Made by a program: the position numbers and the translations under genes. From assembly GCA_900074885.1 (NCBI GenBank), contig FJUW01000004.1:1-64000 (forward strand): a stretch of DNA of 64,000 nt, written 5' to 3'. Shown here piece after piece: positions 23,703 through 36,453 of this stretch. How positions within the stretch are numbered: the stretch's first letter is position 1; every line of letters begins with the position of its first letter. The stretch comes from Rhynchosporium graminicola. Its lineage: Eukaryota > Ascomycota > Leotiomycetes > Helotiales > Ploettnerulaceae. The notes below the pieces were generated by a model that was not told the origin of the DNA, made no database searches, and was given only the letters and a program-made list of their open reading frames with translations.

Positions 23703-26700
23703 GGATTCTTTTATGGTTTTTGCAGGGTGACTGTATGTCCGTGCAATGTGCAGTAGGTATTAGGATGCGTGGTCAGATGAGAAGTACTTGTAAGATATTG
23801 TAGCATTGCATCGGACCAGCGGAATTGGGATGCTCGTCTGCTGAGCTGTACATTTACATTTTGAAAACTCATCCATATCGTATCTCTCATTCACTCTCCT
23901 CGCCGTTCTTTGACATTGGTGAACCACCTTCTAACCCATGAAAGGGTGATGATAGAGCGTGCTGTGATCAAGTGTCCAAAACGCGGTGTCGTGCGAAAAG
24001 CACAGCTCCCAGGATATGCATTGATATGAACTTGCCTGTTATAATAGTTCAGTATTGAATACATACATACATTCATCAACTCGACGTCTCCTCGGTACTA
24101 TTCCATAACGACCGACGATCCTGCATATATACACCTCATCTCACACAGCTTAATAACTCACCAGCGGCAGCAGCAACTGCAGTACTTCCTGCCCTATCTT
24201 GCGCTATCTTGCCACCTTTCCCTCCCCAAGGCCCAGGTCCCGACGCATCTCTCCTCTTCTCTCCTCTGCGTCGCCAAAAGCACGTATCACCGAGTCGTGT
24301 TCAAACCGAGTTATGCCGGTTCAGGTCTATCGATTGAGGCTCTTCCGGTGCCGGGGTCAGGAGTGAGAATGAGATGGTCCAGGCGAAGCAGCAAAGGAAG
24401 TTTGGGAATGTGAGCTAGCTACGTAGCTGCTTTGATTAATGTAAACAAGACAAGACGGTATAACCGGTACACATGATACTTCGAGATCTGGGATACGGTG
24501 TGTTCCTTGCTTTGCACACAGGGAGAGGACTGTCTCTCCATCTTATCCTCGTCTGCTTGTGGGCCGATCTTCTTGTAATGTGATTCAGATCACGGAGTCG
24601 ACTTCCGTTAAGCGATTCAGAAGATAGCATACCTTGGATATTTGGTATTTCGCAGCGAAATAGCGATTCTTATATGTGTATGTATGTATTACGAGATATA
24701 GTTCTGCGCTGCAAGCAAGGAAGGAAGAGGAAGAGATTTGGGAAAGGAATCCCCGCCCTCTCGCGAAATTCTAGTCAATACATTGTCTGCCTTCAACAAC
24801 GTTGCATCCCGAAGTCCTCAGTCTGGCTTGAGCCTTGAACTTCTTTCTCTGTAACCCGCCAAAAACACGAGAGTTTGGAAGTAATATTAATCAGTGTCTT
24901 TAGACTTTCTTTATCCAAGACATTGAACAAACAGCCGTGTTTTTCCCCAGTATGTCAGTGTCAATTTTCACCTCCCAGCTTCCAGTCAAGCCTTTTCTCA
25001 CCTCGTGATGGTGAGACATAATAAAGGCATGTATTCCATCTATATAAGGACTGCCACCTCAATGAGCACGGTCTCATACCCAGGCATATATATGGTCGAT
25101 TAAATCGCAGCCCGTCGACCAGGAAATATGAACACGCGAAGCCATTCGACGTCTGGGAGATGCGTAGTATTTCGACATCCTACCTACCTAGTCTTGGTCT
25201 TTATCAGCACATCGTAGAAATTATTCCCCGCGCATCATCCGCAGTAATCTCCAAGAAGCTAGCTAGCTTTTCGCTAACACGATAAGGCCTCTGACACCGC
25301 TGTTTGACTGTGGACTGTGGAGTACCTACCTCTTTATTGATTGATAGATACTTGCTGACTTGCTTACACCTCAAGCAGGAGATGCAGAAGAAGAAGTATA
25401 GATGTTGCTGCTGCGGTTGCTGCTGGGAAATAGACAATGTGATGATATTGGAAGTTCACGCGAATCATCCTGGAACTTTCGAAAAGTAGGGAAACTTGCA
25501 AGCTGTAGGTCATAACAAGTAATGCAATGTCTTTAGAGATACATACATGCATAAGAAGTTGGAGAGTAAGCCACTTATCTGATATCCATCCATAAATTGA
25601 CATCTCCTCAACACCTTACAGCCAAGCAGCGACTCGATAAACCAATTCCAGAGTATCAGAGGTGTCCTTTCTTCCTCAAACTCGTACAGCACAGCGAGCA
25701 TATTATATTCCTCATAAGTCCTGAATAGTGTGTTGGAACTTGACAGACGGTCGATGATCTCGTCGGGCTCCGAGTCGTATCTCGGTACTGAGCAAGTAGG
25801 CTGGTTAGCTGAAAGGATAGAAAGCTCCGGGATAGGAGTTTCCTCTAGCATAGGCTCTCGGCATAACTTCTCCATCATGGGACACGTCAATACTCTCCTG
25901 ACTATCAGTCTAATAGATAGTTCTCACGCTTGTCACCCCCATTACCTGCCCTCTCCTCTCTCTCTCTCTCTTTCAGAACCCACCCAAGTACGCACCCAAT
26001 CTCAACCACTCCCACATCTACCTACCTACACAAATCTCCCTACCTCACCAACTCCAAACCCAGACAATTCCCCTCCTTACCACCCCAGCACCATAGCCCA
26101 GCAACAACAATACCATGAAGCAGAACACAGCGTCGAATACCACGATAGATAGATAGATAGATAGATACATAGATAGATGTATATTTCTTATCTATCCGCG
26201 AATACCATACCATGCCCGCCCCCTTCTCACACGGAACCCAACCTCTCTCTCCCATCCAACGAACAGAAAAAGGGGGAAAAAGAAACGACCTATTAAGCCG
26301 ATGGATGGTTGTGAGGGGATGGAAACCCAAAGCAGCAAAATGCAGGTACTGATCTGGGATGGGATAGAGTGCAAAAGCAAAGTGATAATCATGGATGGGT
26401 TGAGTTGGTGTGTTGTGGGGGAAGGGATGATGAGGATTGTGTGGGTTGAATACCTTCCTTACCAATGTCCTAGATCTACACAAACAAGACCCTAGAGCAC
26501 TGTGCACACACCTGCCTACCCACCTTGCTACCTGATTATTCAAACGATTTCTTCCATCCCTCCTCCTCTATGGATATCCGAGACCCTCCGCTCCTTCCTT
26601 CAACGCAGACTTCGGATATCGAACTCCAGGCCGCACATTACTGTGCTGTACATTCATTTTTGAGGGACGCATTTCTATGGTCATGTATCTTTCTGACAAA

Positions 26701-27029
26701 CACAGCGAATAAACTCTGTCACAAACGTCACACAGCAAATAGCAAATTGAAATCTGTATGCTTCATTTTACGTTCATCGAAGAACGAAATTTCATTTAAC
26801 TTTCTACTTATGGTTCGCCTTGCATTTGCTAATGCTTTCGCCTTTTTGAGTGTCTATCCCAAGGAAAGACAAGATTGTGACATTGTGACACGGCTAACCA
26901 CCGGGGGTCGCCTGAACTGGAGGATCAAAAAAATCAAGAGAAGAAACAAGAATAAAGAGCCAGGGTATCAAATCATATCTCCAACCAAGTTCCCCCTACA
27001 GTTCATGTCATGAAATCATGATGTGAGAT
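23703..27029. other. Intergenic stretch with simple repeats
   Basis: No recognisable gene. The sequence holds a CT-rich tract near 25950-25978, a GATA microsatellite (26143-26178) and pyrimidine-rich runs. Frames up to 167 residues are low-complexity His/Pro/Ser/Tyr products of these repeats and do not resemble proteins. Confidence 0.5.
26143..26178. repeat. GATA microsatellite
   Basis: About eight GATA units with one GACATA-like interruption (GATACATAGATAG). Non-coding. Confidence 0.9.
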
Positions 27030-29164
27030 CTAAGCATAAACACCACGACGGTGAGCATGGATGTGTCTCTTCGGCTTCTCGCTCCGAGCCTGGTAGGTGG
27101 TTGCAGGTGGAGCGGCGGAGTCGGTGACAGTGACGAAATCCAACTCCCAAAGGATGACATCGACAATGACAACACCATTAGCACCCGTGTGAGTCTTGTA
27201 CTCCGTTGAGAAGATGGCTCCATCCTTGGTAGTTGCGGGGACGGTGGGTTTTGGTGTCGGTGTTGGAGTTGGGTTGATGGTGGGGGTCCGAGTAGGTGAG
27301 GTGATGAGAGTGGTTGGGTTGACGGGTGGGGGTGGGGGTGGTGCGGCGGCGATGTTCATAGCGTAGGGAGTTGGAGTTGGCTCGGATTCAGGGGTGGAAG
27401 TGACTTTCTGAGCAAAGATGCCACCTGGAACGAATTTCTCGGTTGAAGCAAGACTGTGTCCAGGTGTGTAAGAGAGGGTAGGAACAGCGACGACAGGACC
27501 AGTATTAGCGGGGGGCATGGCTCCACCTGCTGCGGCACCGCCTGCGTATGCTGGACCGTTGGCGATCACTGGATTACCTGGAAGGGTATCGAGGTTCTTT
27601 TGGACGTTCTCTTTGGCGATGGCGGGAGGAAGGGTAAGAGCGCAAGTCGGATGTTCCTCTTGAATGGTGAATAGTGGGCAGTCTTCGATCTTGCCGGATG
27701 GGTTGGTGCAGGTATCGATAGCTTGTTGAAGGAAGCCTTCGTCCCATCCCATCATGAAATCACCATGCATACCGTAGCCTAGAGATGTGTGAGTTAAATA
27801 TCCTGTGATGAACCTGGGGAGGTATGGATTGGAGTAGGCGAGATTGGAAGGAGACAAATGGAATGGACATACCAGTTGTATCGCCGCTGGAGAGGATGAA
27901 TGATCCGGGAATGCCCTTGAAAGCATTGGTAGCCCAGATAATCTCATACATCAAGCTCGGGAGACGGACGGGAAACTCCTCCTTGCACTCTCCAGTCATA
28001 ACCTGGCCTGGGTAAGCAACGTGAGACTTCTTGTCATGAGATGTTCGGTCTCTTCCGTTCCAACAGCTTGGAAAGTGGAGCTCGAATCGGATTCCATCAT
28101 CGCAGTTTGCATCCAAGTAGGCCTTATCTGGTAGAAAGTGGCGAGTCAGGGTGCCCTCGGGGGTTCTCTTGTAATTCAAGCAGTTGAAACCAACGGCAGC
28201 TTGTCGAAGGAATGGCTGTTCGGCGTACTTGCCGAACCACAGAGATTTCTCGATGTCAGGAACAGGATAGGAGAAATTGCGCTGATTACTATCACCAGCG
28301 ATCATCTCAAAGCCCTTAGGGAATGCCGTAATCTTCGGATTGTTGGCGTTTGGTACCAGAAGGTAGTATCTATATTGAATCAGTGTATGTTCAGGTAGAT
28401 AGGACTGTAGTGGTAATGAAGTGGGGCCCTTTTCGCGAGGATTTGAAGGGGACAGAAAGTAAACAAATGACGTCAACAACACGACCAACAACACCACCAA
28501 GCTGAACTCGTGATTCCAAAAGTAGAGGTTACAAGTGGAGGTTTAAAATAAGTGGAGGGTGCTCGAATGATATAGAAAACGCGTCTAATCGCAGGTGCTG
28601 GGTTGGGAGGGGAGGAGATGGGTAAGAAAAGGGGGCAGATATGAAAGTAAACAAAGGAATTGGAAAACTTACGCGAGCATACCACCAACCTGATCAACAA
28701 GACTATACTTGCCATCCTCACTCTTGAAGTACAAGGCTGGGTGCCAGTATGCCGACTTGTCCTGAGTAACTTGGCAACTCGTGCAGTCGGAAGCTCGAAG
28801 ATCGTCATATCCAGCAGTCGCGCTGAATCCTAGATTGAAATTGTTAGCTATCGGTTTCGAAAGAGACGCGTCAATAAACCCTAATTGCTTCTGTAATCAT
28901 TCGAAGATGACATGAAAGTGTTGCAGAAGTAGTACACGCCGAGGGTGATTCTTGAGAGGAGAGTTCGAGATGAGAAAACTTACCTCCAGATCCATGGATA
29001 GCGTGGACATGCTGGCTGATTGATCCATTGTTGACAAGAGGATCAATGCGAGCAGCGGCAGTACGAACACGACATGGCATGCGCCAGAAACCTGAGACAG
29101 ATTGGACGGCCAAGGAGCCAAGAAGGGCGACCTTCAAGGTCGTAGCGATCTTCAAGACGCGCAT
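27030..29164 (-). CDS. Secreted DUF1996-domain protein
   Basis: Minus-strand exons 28984-29164, 28673-28829, 27873-28369 and 27030-27778 join in phase to give 527 residues; introns are 154, 303 and 94 bp. Residues 1-25 are a signal peptide (MRVLKIATTLKVALLGSLAV). The DUF1996 domain follows: FWRMPCRVRTAAARIDPLVN, HVHAIHGSGGFS, CTSCQVTQDKSAYWHPALYF, CDDGIRFELHFPSCWNGRDR, SHVAYPG and GYGMHGDFMMGWDEGFLQQA. Cysteines, His and Trp of the family are present. A Pro/Thr/Ser linker (TPTPTPKPT) and a conserved tail with FSTEYKTHTGANGVVIVDVI follow. The domain is common in fungal secreted proteins, sometimes with WSC modules; no activity has been settled that I know of. The 303-bp intron is long for this window and stays open in frame for part of its length. 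Confidence 0.87.
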
Positions 29165-30081
29165 CTTGAATAGGGAGGAGACTGAGTGATGTCTCGAAGA
29201 CAGAAGAGAATTGACAAGAATGTAAATGACAATCTACCGAGGAGATTGTAAGAACGTGTGATCGTTGCGAAGACCAAGAACCTTGCTTGTGTGATGGTTG
29301 TTGGTGAGGAAACAATCTCGAAATTGGCGGTGCGTGGGAGCTTTTTGTATCGTCTCGCTAGCGACGACGAGGCTACCAGATCAACCACGATAACTTCACC
29401 TTTCGAGTTAACGACAAGGCTGCCTCAGCGGATATCAAATCCAAATGACCGCGGCTCGAAAACCTCCAGGCGGTGACCACGTTTCCTTCAGATAATTTTC
29501 GTCCCAAGTTCCAATCCACAATTTTTGGCCAGGACCAGAATTCCAATTGCTACTTGTCGCGAAGTAAATTCAACGCACTTCCAGTGCGTTTCAACGTTCC
29601 TTTTCTTTCAAATACAACTGCTTCTTTCTTTCCAGGAATAGATGATGCGATCTCGCTTCGGTGTTCCTTCAGTATCCAGATGTACAGGTATCGTGATAGT
29701 CGTCGTTGGTATCCAAATCTGACTCTCTTTCCTAGCGCAAACGAAGCCCAACTTTCCGCTCTAAAGGAGTGTTGGTAGCGAGACCTGTCGAAGGATGCCG
29801 AGGTGTTGTCGGTTATGTCTAAAGAACGTATGGATGTGTGAAGAAGGTGGATGAAAGGACAATTCGAACAGGACTCAAAGGAATGAATGAATGAAGTAAG
29901 GAAGGAAGGAGTGAATGAACGCAAGGTTGGGTCTGGCGACGGTGAGGTGTGGAGAAGAGAAGAAGAGGAAGAGCAAGCGCAGAGGATGGAGAAGGGAAAC
30001 GCGCCCCCTCCCCGCCCACTCACGATCATCCATCCCATCCCTCGATCCAGAATCTCTCCCGCCAGCCCTGCCATCCATCCG

Positions 30082-30154
30082 ACCAACCAACCAACCAACC
30101 AACCACTCACTTGTCTTTCCCCTTCCAGCATCTGTCCTGTCCTGTCCTGTCCTG
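30082..30154. repeat. CCAA and TGTCC microsatellites
   Basis: Five to six CCAA units (30082-30104) and, 28 bp on, four to five TGTCC units (30132-30154). Non-coding context. Confidence 0.85.
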
Positions 30155-31618
30155 TACCTGCCAAGCTACCTTTTTAGGGTTCCGTGGCCGTGACATGCCT
30201 GCCAGCATGAATCATGAGGGCAGGGCTTCTCTACTGCTGTCAGGCTGAGACCTACTGCATGCAATTTGAGGAGAATTCAAGGGGCAGGGCATGATCCTCC
30301 TGGACTCCTGGACAAACGGCGATGGTGAACCGACTATGACATCTTCCAATCAGAGAGATGAGACGGTTGGTTGGTTGATCGATCCTGGGGAACTGGAATT
30401 AGGGGGCTGGCTGAGCCTGAGCTTGCTAGGACACAGGCAGGCAGGGCGCATTGGGGGCCGCAGTTGGTTCTACAGTAGGTAAGTAGCCCGCATGGGTGTG
30501 CGTTTGGTCTTCGTCCCAGCCGCCGTCATCATTACCAGGGGCCGCTCCCTATGCAGATGCAGATAGATGCAGGGGCGGGGCAGGGCAGGACAGGAGATCA
30601 CTGCAGGATCTCACGAGAAAGACATGTGTTTTCCTTGAGGAGAGTTTTCGTGGATGGATGGCTCTTTTCGTGGATAGATGAGTGATACATGTAGAATTAC
30701 GCCCGCCGGAGGCTGTTGCGAGAGAGATATCGTAGATAGAGCCGGAATGAAAAGCTGGTAGGTCAGCCCGCCCGCCCTGAATTCAAGAATTCAATTCTAC
30801 GAGCGGTCAGTACTCGTAGGTGGGGGGTGGTGCTTCACAGCATTCCAGGACGACGGACGTCTCCTGAATAGCGAGCGCTGTTCGCCAGGTCTCAGCGTCA
30901 AGCTGAAACGCCCAGCGCCAAGTCGACAGGGCGTCAAGGCGTCAAGACGTCAACATCCATCCAATGACAGCGCCCAGCACCCAGCGGGCCTTGTGCATAC
31001 TTGATGCATCCCAGCTCAGCATCCACTTTGCCACCAAGGGCAAGGGCACTTACTTCACTTGTGCGTGTTGTGTGTGTGGGTGGTACGTGAGGTGGCAAGG
31101 GGTTGTTTCGTTTGGAATGAGGAAGCTTGACAAGTGAGTGACATGCCGTTCTTGACCGGTTGACTTTTGGCAAAAAGGTAGATAAGTTATATACTTTCAG
31201 CAGCTTTATTTCATCCGATTCTGAAGGCTGGGATAGGTCGAGAAACAGATTCCGGGCTTCAAGGATCTGATCGTCTGATCTTTGGGTTTGCGTTCATGGA
31301 GTTCATGGGGTACATGTACAGCGGCAAACAGGTAAACTCTCACAGGGCTCTGGGGCGCTTGAGTGCTTGGGTGCTTGGGGTGCAGGAGACATGAACAAAC
31401 TATTGTATTCCGGCCTTCAGGTACCGGTCATACAGAAATAGCATGCATGCCTTCAGGTACCTTGCAGCCTGGAAATATTCATATCTTACTAGTATTCATC
31501 TCCGATCAACAGGAACACTCACTTCTCACATCAGCAAAAGATATCCCTAGTTTTGTTCTTTACACGGCATTTCAGCCTGTTTGTGCCTACTGTACCTGCC
31601 TGCAGGCAAACAAGGCAT

Positions 31619-31667
31619 GAGAGCTGAGCTGAGCTGAGTGGCTGTGGCTGTGGCTGTGGCTGTGGCT
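31619..31667. repeat. GAGCT and GGCTGT tandem repeats
   Basis: Three to four GAGCT units pass directly into four GGCTGT units. Non-coding context. Confidence 0.85.
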
Positions 31668-32491
31668 ATCTATCTACGCCCAAGCGAGCATCCTCAAACA
31701 CCCCTTCGTCTGATCTCCAAAACTCTTTTCTGTCAGCCCCTCCCCTTTCCATCTCTCAATTTCAAAATCGTGTTACCTTCCGCATCAGGATCCTCACCAG
31801 ACACAAAGAAGCAGGAGGACGGCACTGCATCAGGCAGGTGTGCGTGCTTATTGTCAGAATTCAAGACACAAGATTCTATTCTCCCCAAAGAGTCATTCCG
31901 TGAAAGAGAGATAAACATGAAAACCCTACGGCGCCAAATAGAGATTCAACGCCATGTAATTAACGATCGCCACAGATCTCCAAAGATTTGCAATGCCGCC
32001 GCCGCGCTTCATCAATTAGACTTCCCGGCATTTCGGCGATATTTTGATTGCGCATAGAATTTGAAAGAGATCGATGCTTGCTGCTCGCGGTCGATGGAGA
32101 AGAAGCTCGGATAGGTACTTGCAGGTGAGGGAGGTATGACGACGCTTTACATTACGATGTGCAAAGCTCGCTCGGATTTTCATGAGCGAGAGCGTCATGA
32201 TGCACGGTGAAAGATTGCTTGGGGGGTTTGTATGACTCGTGTGACTTGTGCGTGTTCTTGGGTGTATGATCCGCATGAAAGAATCTACGGCTAAGAGACC
32301 AGAGGATGACGATCAGGAGTTCATACGAGCTGAGAGAGGACACAATGGCCTTCAGGAGAAGGGGCTGGGTTTGATCGTAGTATCAAGTACAACTAACTAC
32401 TATTGCAGAGAGAAAAGCTGAATTGTTGTCCGTTGCCCACTGTAAGAACATTGAGTTGACGCAAAAAAGACAAAAAGCTCTACAAGTACCC

Positions 32492-32798
32492 ATGAGTTCA
32501 GAATCCGGAAGCTCAAATTGGGCAGTGGAATTCTGGATTAGCCGTGTGAGTATAGATCATAGTGACCACAACAAATTTTACAAGAACAGAACTGCAGATA
32601 GATCTTCTAGCAGCCAGGCTATCTCTCTGATGTCTTCCCTTGATCATAGAAGCGACTTCAAGCATTATTCGGAGAAGCGTTCCCTTTTGAGTTTGTGAAA
32701 TTACAATCGCAACAGCTGCGGACGAAGTACGTGGATTGGGTAGATCGTGTCTTCCAAAGCGAGGATGGATATCAGGTTGTCCCACACTTCTTATGGTA
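32492..32798 (+). pseudogene. Coding-like fragment, family unknown
   Basis: ATG 32492 opens MSSESGSSNWAVEFWISR, followed by a GTGAGT donor. After a CATAG acceptor near 32650 a second frame reads KRLQALFGEAFPFEFVKLQS, QQLRTKYVDWVDRVFQSEDG and ends at TAG 32796. The amphipathic, charged pattern is unlike the flanking random frames. Whether this is a short two-exon gene or a relic is not clear; a further open frame (MDQFLLTPNGLIGVRSKGNS) begins at 32839. I do not recognise the family. Confidence 0.28.
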
Positions 32799-32838
32799 GG
32801 GAGAAAGATATTTTGATTACTACTGTTCGTGTCAGTTC

Positions 32839-35800
32839 ATGGATCAATTCTTGTTAACTCCGAATGGCCTTATTGGGGTTCGATCAAAGGGAAATAGCTA
32901 TGATCGAAGCTTCGAAATGTTAGAATTAGAGTTCTTGCTACTCTTTCCGTTTTGCAGAGAAGGCGAGGAGAATCTACGGGAGAATATAGGTGCTACTAAC
33001 TACTACTCCAGTCCTCCATTCCTAAAAGTTCGTACATGCAACCTCGAGTGTCGTCAGATGTCTTGCGGACTCAGCGACTGGTCGCTGCCACTTTTTGTCT
33101 GTGCCTCTATCTGTAGCATTTGACAGGAAATTGCATGCCAGATAAGTACTTGAGAACCTAGCTCTTTTAGTTATCCCTAGGGAAGATAAGTCTCTCTGAA
33201 TCTTCGCAAAGACGGATCGAAAGAGGGGACTTGACAATAGAGAGGTACTCGACGACAGCAGTTCGGCGCTCGATAATCTCCTCTCAACGTTAATGCATTT
33301 TAGAGCAAGGGGTAAGATATAGCAATAGATGGGTTGTTTGGAATTTAGCGATATTACATAATGAATGAGGTATTCTTCTTTGTATTTTAGAGATTGCTTT
33401 ACCACATTCCGCTCTGATCCCCGCCGTCATATCCGTACCCATATTCTCCACCCAGATGTTCTCCCGAGTTCTGATTGCTGAGTCTTATCCGGAGGGAGGG
33501 GGTTGGTTATATGTTTCTATCTTGAATGGGAAAAAAAATGTGCAGCCGGGAGGATGACACTGCATTATTACCAAGATATTTATTTCCAAATTGAAGCCTC
33601 CGAGATACTGAAGAGCGCTCTCATTGTATATCCGTAGTTTGTTGTGGATAAAGTTTTAGCCGTAGCTTTCATCGCAGCTCAAGTGCATGAATATCTCGCT
33701 TTGTTTACAACACTGCGCGACAATGGCTAGGCTATCCACGTCTCCAGGACTCCAATGAGTGTCATCGATTCACCAGATGAATCTTCAACCTAAACGGGAC
33801 GTTCATTTTTGTTTGATGACATCTTGGTTTGGATCACTGTCGTAGTGTGTAAGTATCGATAATGTCAGCTTTCCGGGTTGAGTTTGTCTAAGACGGCTGA
33901 TTGAAAGTGGATACACACACTTACATGTCTTGTAAAAGTAAAGGGTAAAATGGCAACCGGCACAGCAGGAAATTCAGTCAAGTGAATCACCCAGTGACAC
34001 TTTAAGCTAATATGAGGGTCCCTATGAAGCTGAATGGTGTTTCTTTTCCTGGTAATAACACCTTGCCAGTCTACAATCATCACATTGTCATCTTTGCAGC
34101 CTTTTGCATTAGTGTCCTTGTATCAAGAACAGTTGTTGAGAGGGGATCTACTTGTACTCAAGCTACCGAATGCATTTGCCAAGTTTTCCTCGAAATTGAC
34201 CCGAGACAGATGGTAGGAAATGAAGATGGTATCCTCCGCCAGAAAACGTAATTTCATTGTCAACAAACTATCACAATTCTGATTGGGAGCTGAGTAAGAC
34301 ATATATACAAGTATATTAACATGCACATGTCTCTCCCCTTTGGTTCTCACGTGTTGAGGTCGGACAAAAAGGATCGAAAGTCAGAACCCATCAGCAAATA
34401 AGCTGCATAGCACCTCCGGATTCTGATTTCCGAGGCAGGTGTAAAATAATACATACCTGAGATACTCTGCGTGCTTGAGGGAGATGAGAGTAGATTAGCT
34501 GCTTGTGTGGACAACTCTACACTTATCTAAACCAAAACTATGCTGATTCTCTCAGAACCAGATGCCAGGGTCTCGCTAAATATTCGAGCAGCTTTTTAGA
34601 ATGAAATTGCTTGCTCAGACCAAGAGTGAAGGCTTCCAATACCTGGGAATTCGCTCCTGAAATCATAAGGTCTCACTGTAGAGCGAAAACCCCAGAACCC
34701 TCTCTACAGGTCTTGATGAGTAGGAAACATGATGTCTCGGAATTCTTTAAGATACCACAAGCCATATTCTATCTTCCTTCTGTGGCTCTCTTTTTAACGA
34801 GTAAAATGTGGAGTATTGAAGCGCCGTACAAACATAGCCTTCTTGGTGGTCACTTTACACTGGTTGAACGAATCTTGGGGTTCATTTTGGGTGGCTGGAT
34901 TTGGCTGAAGCTGGATGCTTACTGAAATGGAACATTGTTCACAGATAGCAAGATTCTCAAGGGGGACAAATATCCTCGATGAGGAGGGATGCACAGGTAC
35001 GGCTTGCTTAGCATCGAATAAGATCCAGTATCACAGGTGGACAGTGAATGACTCTGTTTCTCCAATATCTTCTTCGTCGCATCTGCAGCGATCAGATTTG
35101 TATCATCAATTCAAATCGAGACAATGCTACGTTCTTACGGCCCTGCAAATTTATCTAACAGGCTTCTCAATTATCCTTGTGTCGACACATCACATTATCC
35201 CGCTTCCCTCGGTTCGAACACATAAGTATGGTCTGAGGGTCGCTGGGCCTGAACGATGTACCAAGTATTATTCCTTTGTGGAAGGTGAGATCTTGAACGT
35301 TCCTCGAAACGTATAGAACGAGATTGAGGGCACTCAAGGTCATTCCACTTGCAAGCACAATAAAAGCTCTCATAGTGTTCTGATGATAGGTGGAAGTTTC
35401 ACAGTAGGATCCGCAACTTCAGCAATCAATGATTTCCTTGACTATCGATTTGCCTACCTCCTAAGAATTTTTTGAAAAAAAGACAGGCAAAAAGAAAGCC
35501 CCTGCAAGCAGGAGGTTTCTTCAGGGAATTTATGATAACCCATCCGACTCGGCCGCTCTTATATACAAGGCTCAACTCTCAAATAACCGGGTGGACTTAT
35601 AAATGCCATTGCCGTCTACCTAAGAGCCGTCCTCGCAGCACCACGTTCACTTCAGGCCTCATCGGGAGAAGGAATTTCTATGACACTAAGCTGACTTGTG
35701 TTTTACCACCAGACTAACTTGGCTATTGTGATAGTCGCTGCATTATTTGAGTAAATTTAGGAGGCTTCTCGGTTAGTTATTTTTGTGAAAAGTGAGGACG

Positions 35801-36091
35801 ATTCTTCAGCGATAATATCTACCCGTTCTCAGATTAAACTATCGCATCTCGAAACGAACATATTGTTCAACAATAAGCAGCTCTATCTCTTGAGACACAG
35901 GGAAAAGACGGGGGCAATCACTATTTATGCATCTTTTATGCGTCTCTATAAAAGCCATCAATAAAACCAAGGTTTCCCCTAAGGAACGTGTCTACTGTAT
36001 CTAGTACAGGCAAGAGGAGCAATTCTGCCTCTTCTGTTATTCATCAACTAACTATGAGAAATTGAAAGAATACCGTGAGGTATTCAGTGTT
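32839..36091. other. Gene-poor stretch
   Basis: Apart from a 94-residue frame at 32839-33123 that might belong to the fragment before it, nothing here resembles a known gene. No RIP signature is evident. Confidence 0.45.
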
Positions 36092-36373
36092 TCATGTCAA
36101 CTCAGAGAACCTGATAGAAAGCCAATAAACGTAAGTTTTTCCAATTATTACCGCCGAGTTCGGGTGTAGTCCGCGGATTTCGAAAACCGGCCATACATTT
36201 GCAAAAGCTTTCAAAGATAAAATTTTGTGTCCTAAGGCGAGCTCGATTCCAGTCCAGTGTTCGTCCCTTCGATATTCGATATTCACCTTTGCACAGGCAA
36301 GTGAAACAGGTTTCCGAAGGTCATTCGCGAATTTTTCGAAGGCAAGCTTGAACTCCTCATCGACAGATTTCAT
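36092..36373 (-). CDS. Hypothetical protein or first exon, divergent from SET gene
   Basis: A 93-residue frame whose ATG is 80 bp from the SET gene ATG on the other strand. It starts MKSVDEEFKLAFEKFANDLR and continues KPVSLACAKVNIEYRRDEHW, an even, helix-like composition that looks coding. A GTATGG donor follows FAN at about 36192, so the true gene may be a first exon with lost or unrecognised downstream exons. No family recognised. Confidence 0.35.
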   Translation of the reverse strand: MKSVDEEFKLAFEKFANDLRKPVSLACAKVNIEYRRDEHWTGIELALGHKILSLKAFANVWPVFEIRGLHPNSAVIIGKTYVYWLSIRFSELT

Positions 36374-36453
36374 GTATCATGCAAGGTCGACGCGGACAGG
36401 AGGACGTCGAAACATTGCTCCCTCTAAATCTTGCGCGCTTTTTAATATCAGCA

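Larger units (their letters stand above)
29165..32491. other. Upstream region rich in simple repeats, no gene recognised
   Basis: This region lies upstream of the DUF1996 gene. It has pyrimidine/purine-skewed tracts and short tandem repeats: GAAT/GGAA near 29880-29925, CCAA at 30082-30104, TGTCC at 30132-30154, and GAGCT and GGCTGT units at 31619-31667. The longest frame (204 residues, 29550-30164 minus) is a translation of these repeats and is not protein-like. Confidence 0.5.

Noticed and set aside
26040..26543. 167-residue minus-strand ORF with repeated Ile/Tyr/Ser
   Set aside because: It is produced by the GATA repeat and pyrimidine-rich DNA; low-complexity, not a credible protein.
29550..30164. 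204-residue minus-strand ORF
   Set aside because: Mostly a translation of CCAA, TGTCC and CT-rich repeats (runs of GWLV and Ser); no homologue-like motif.
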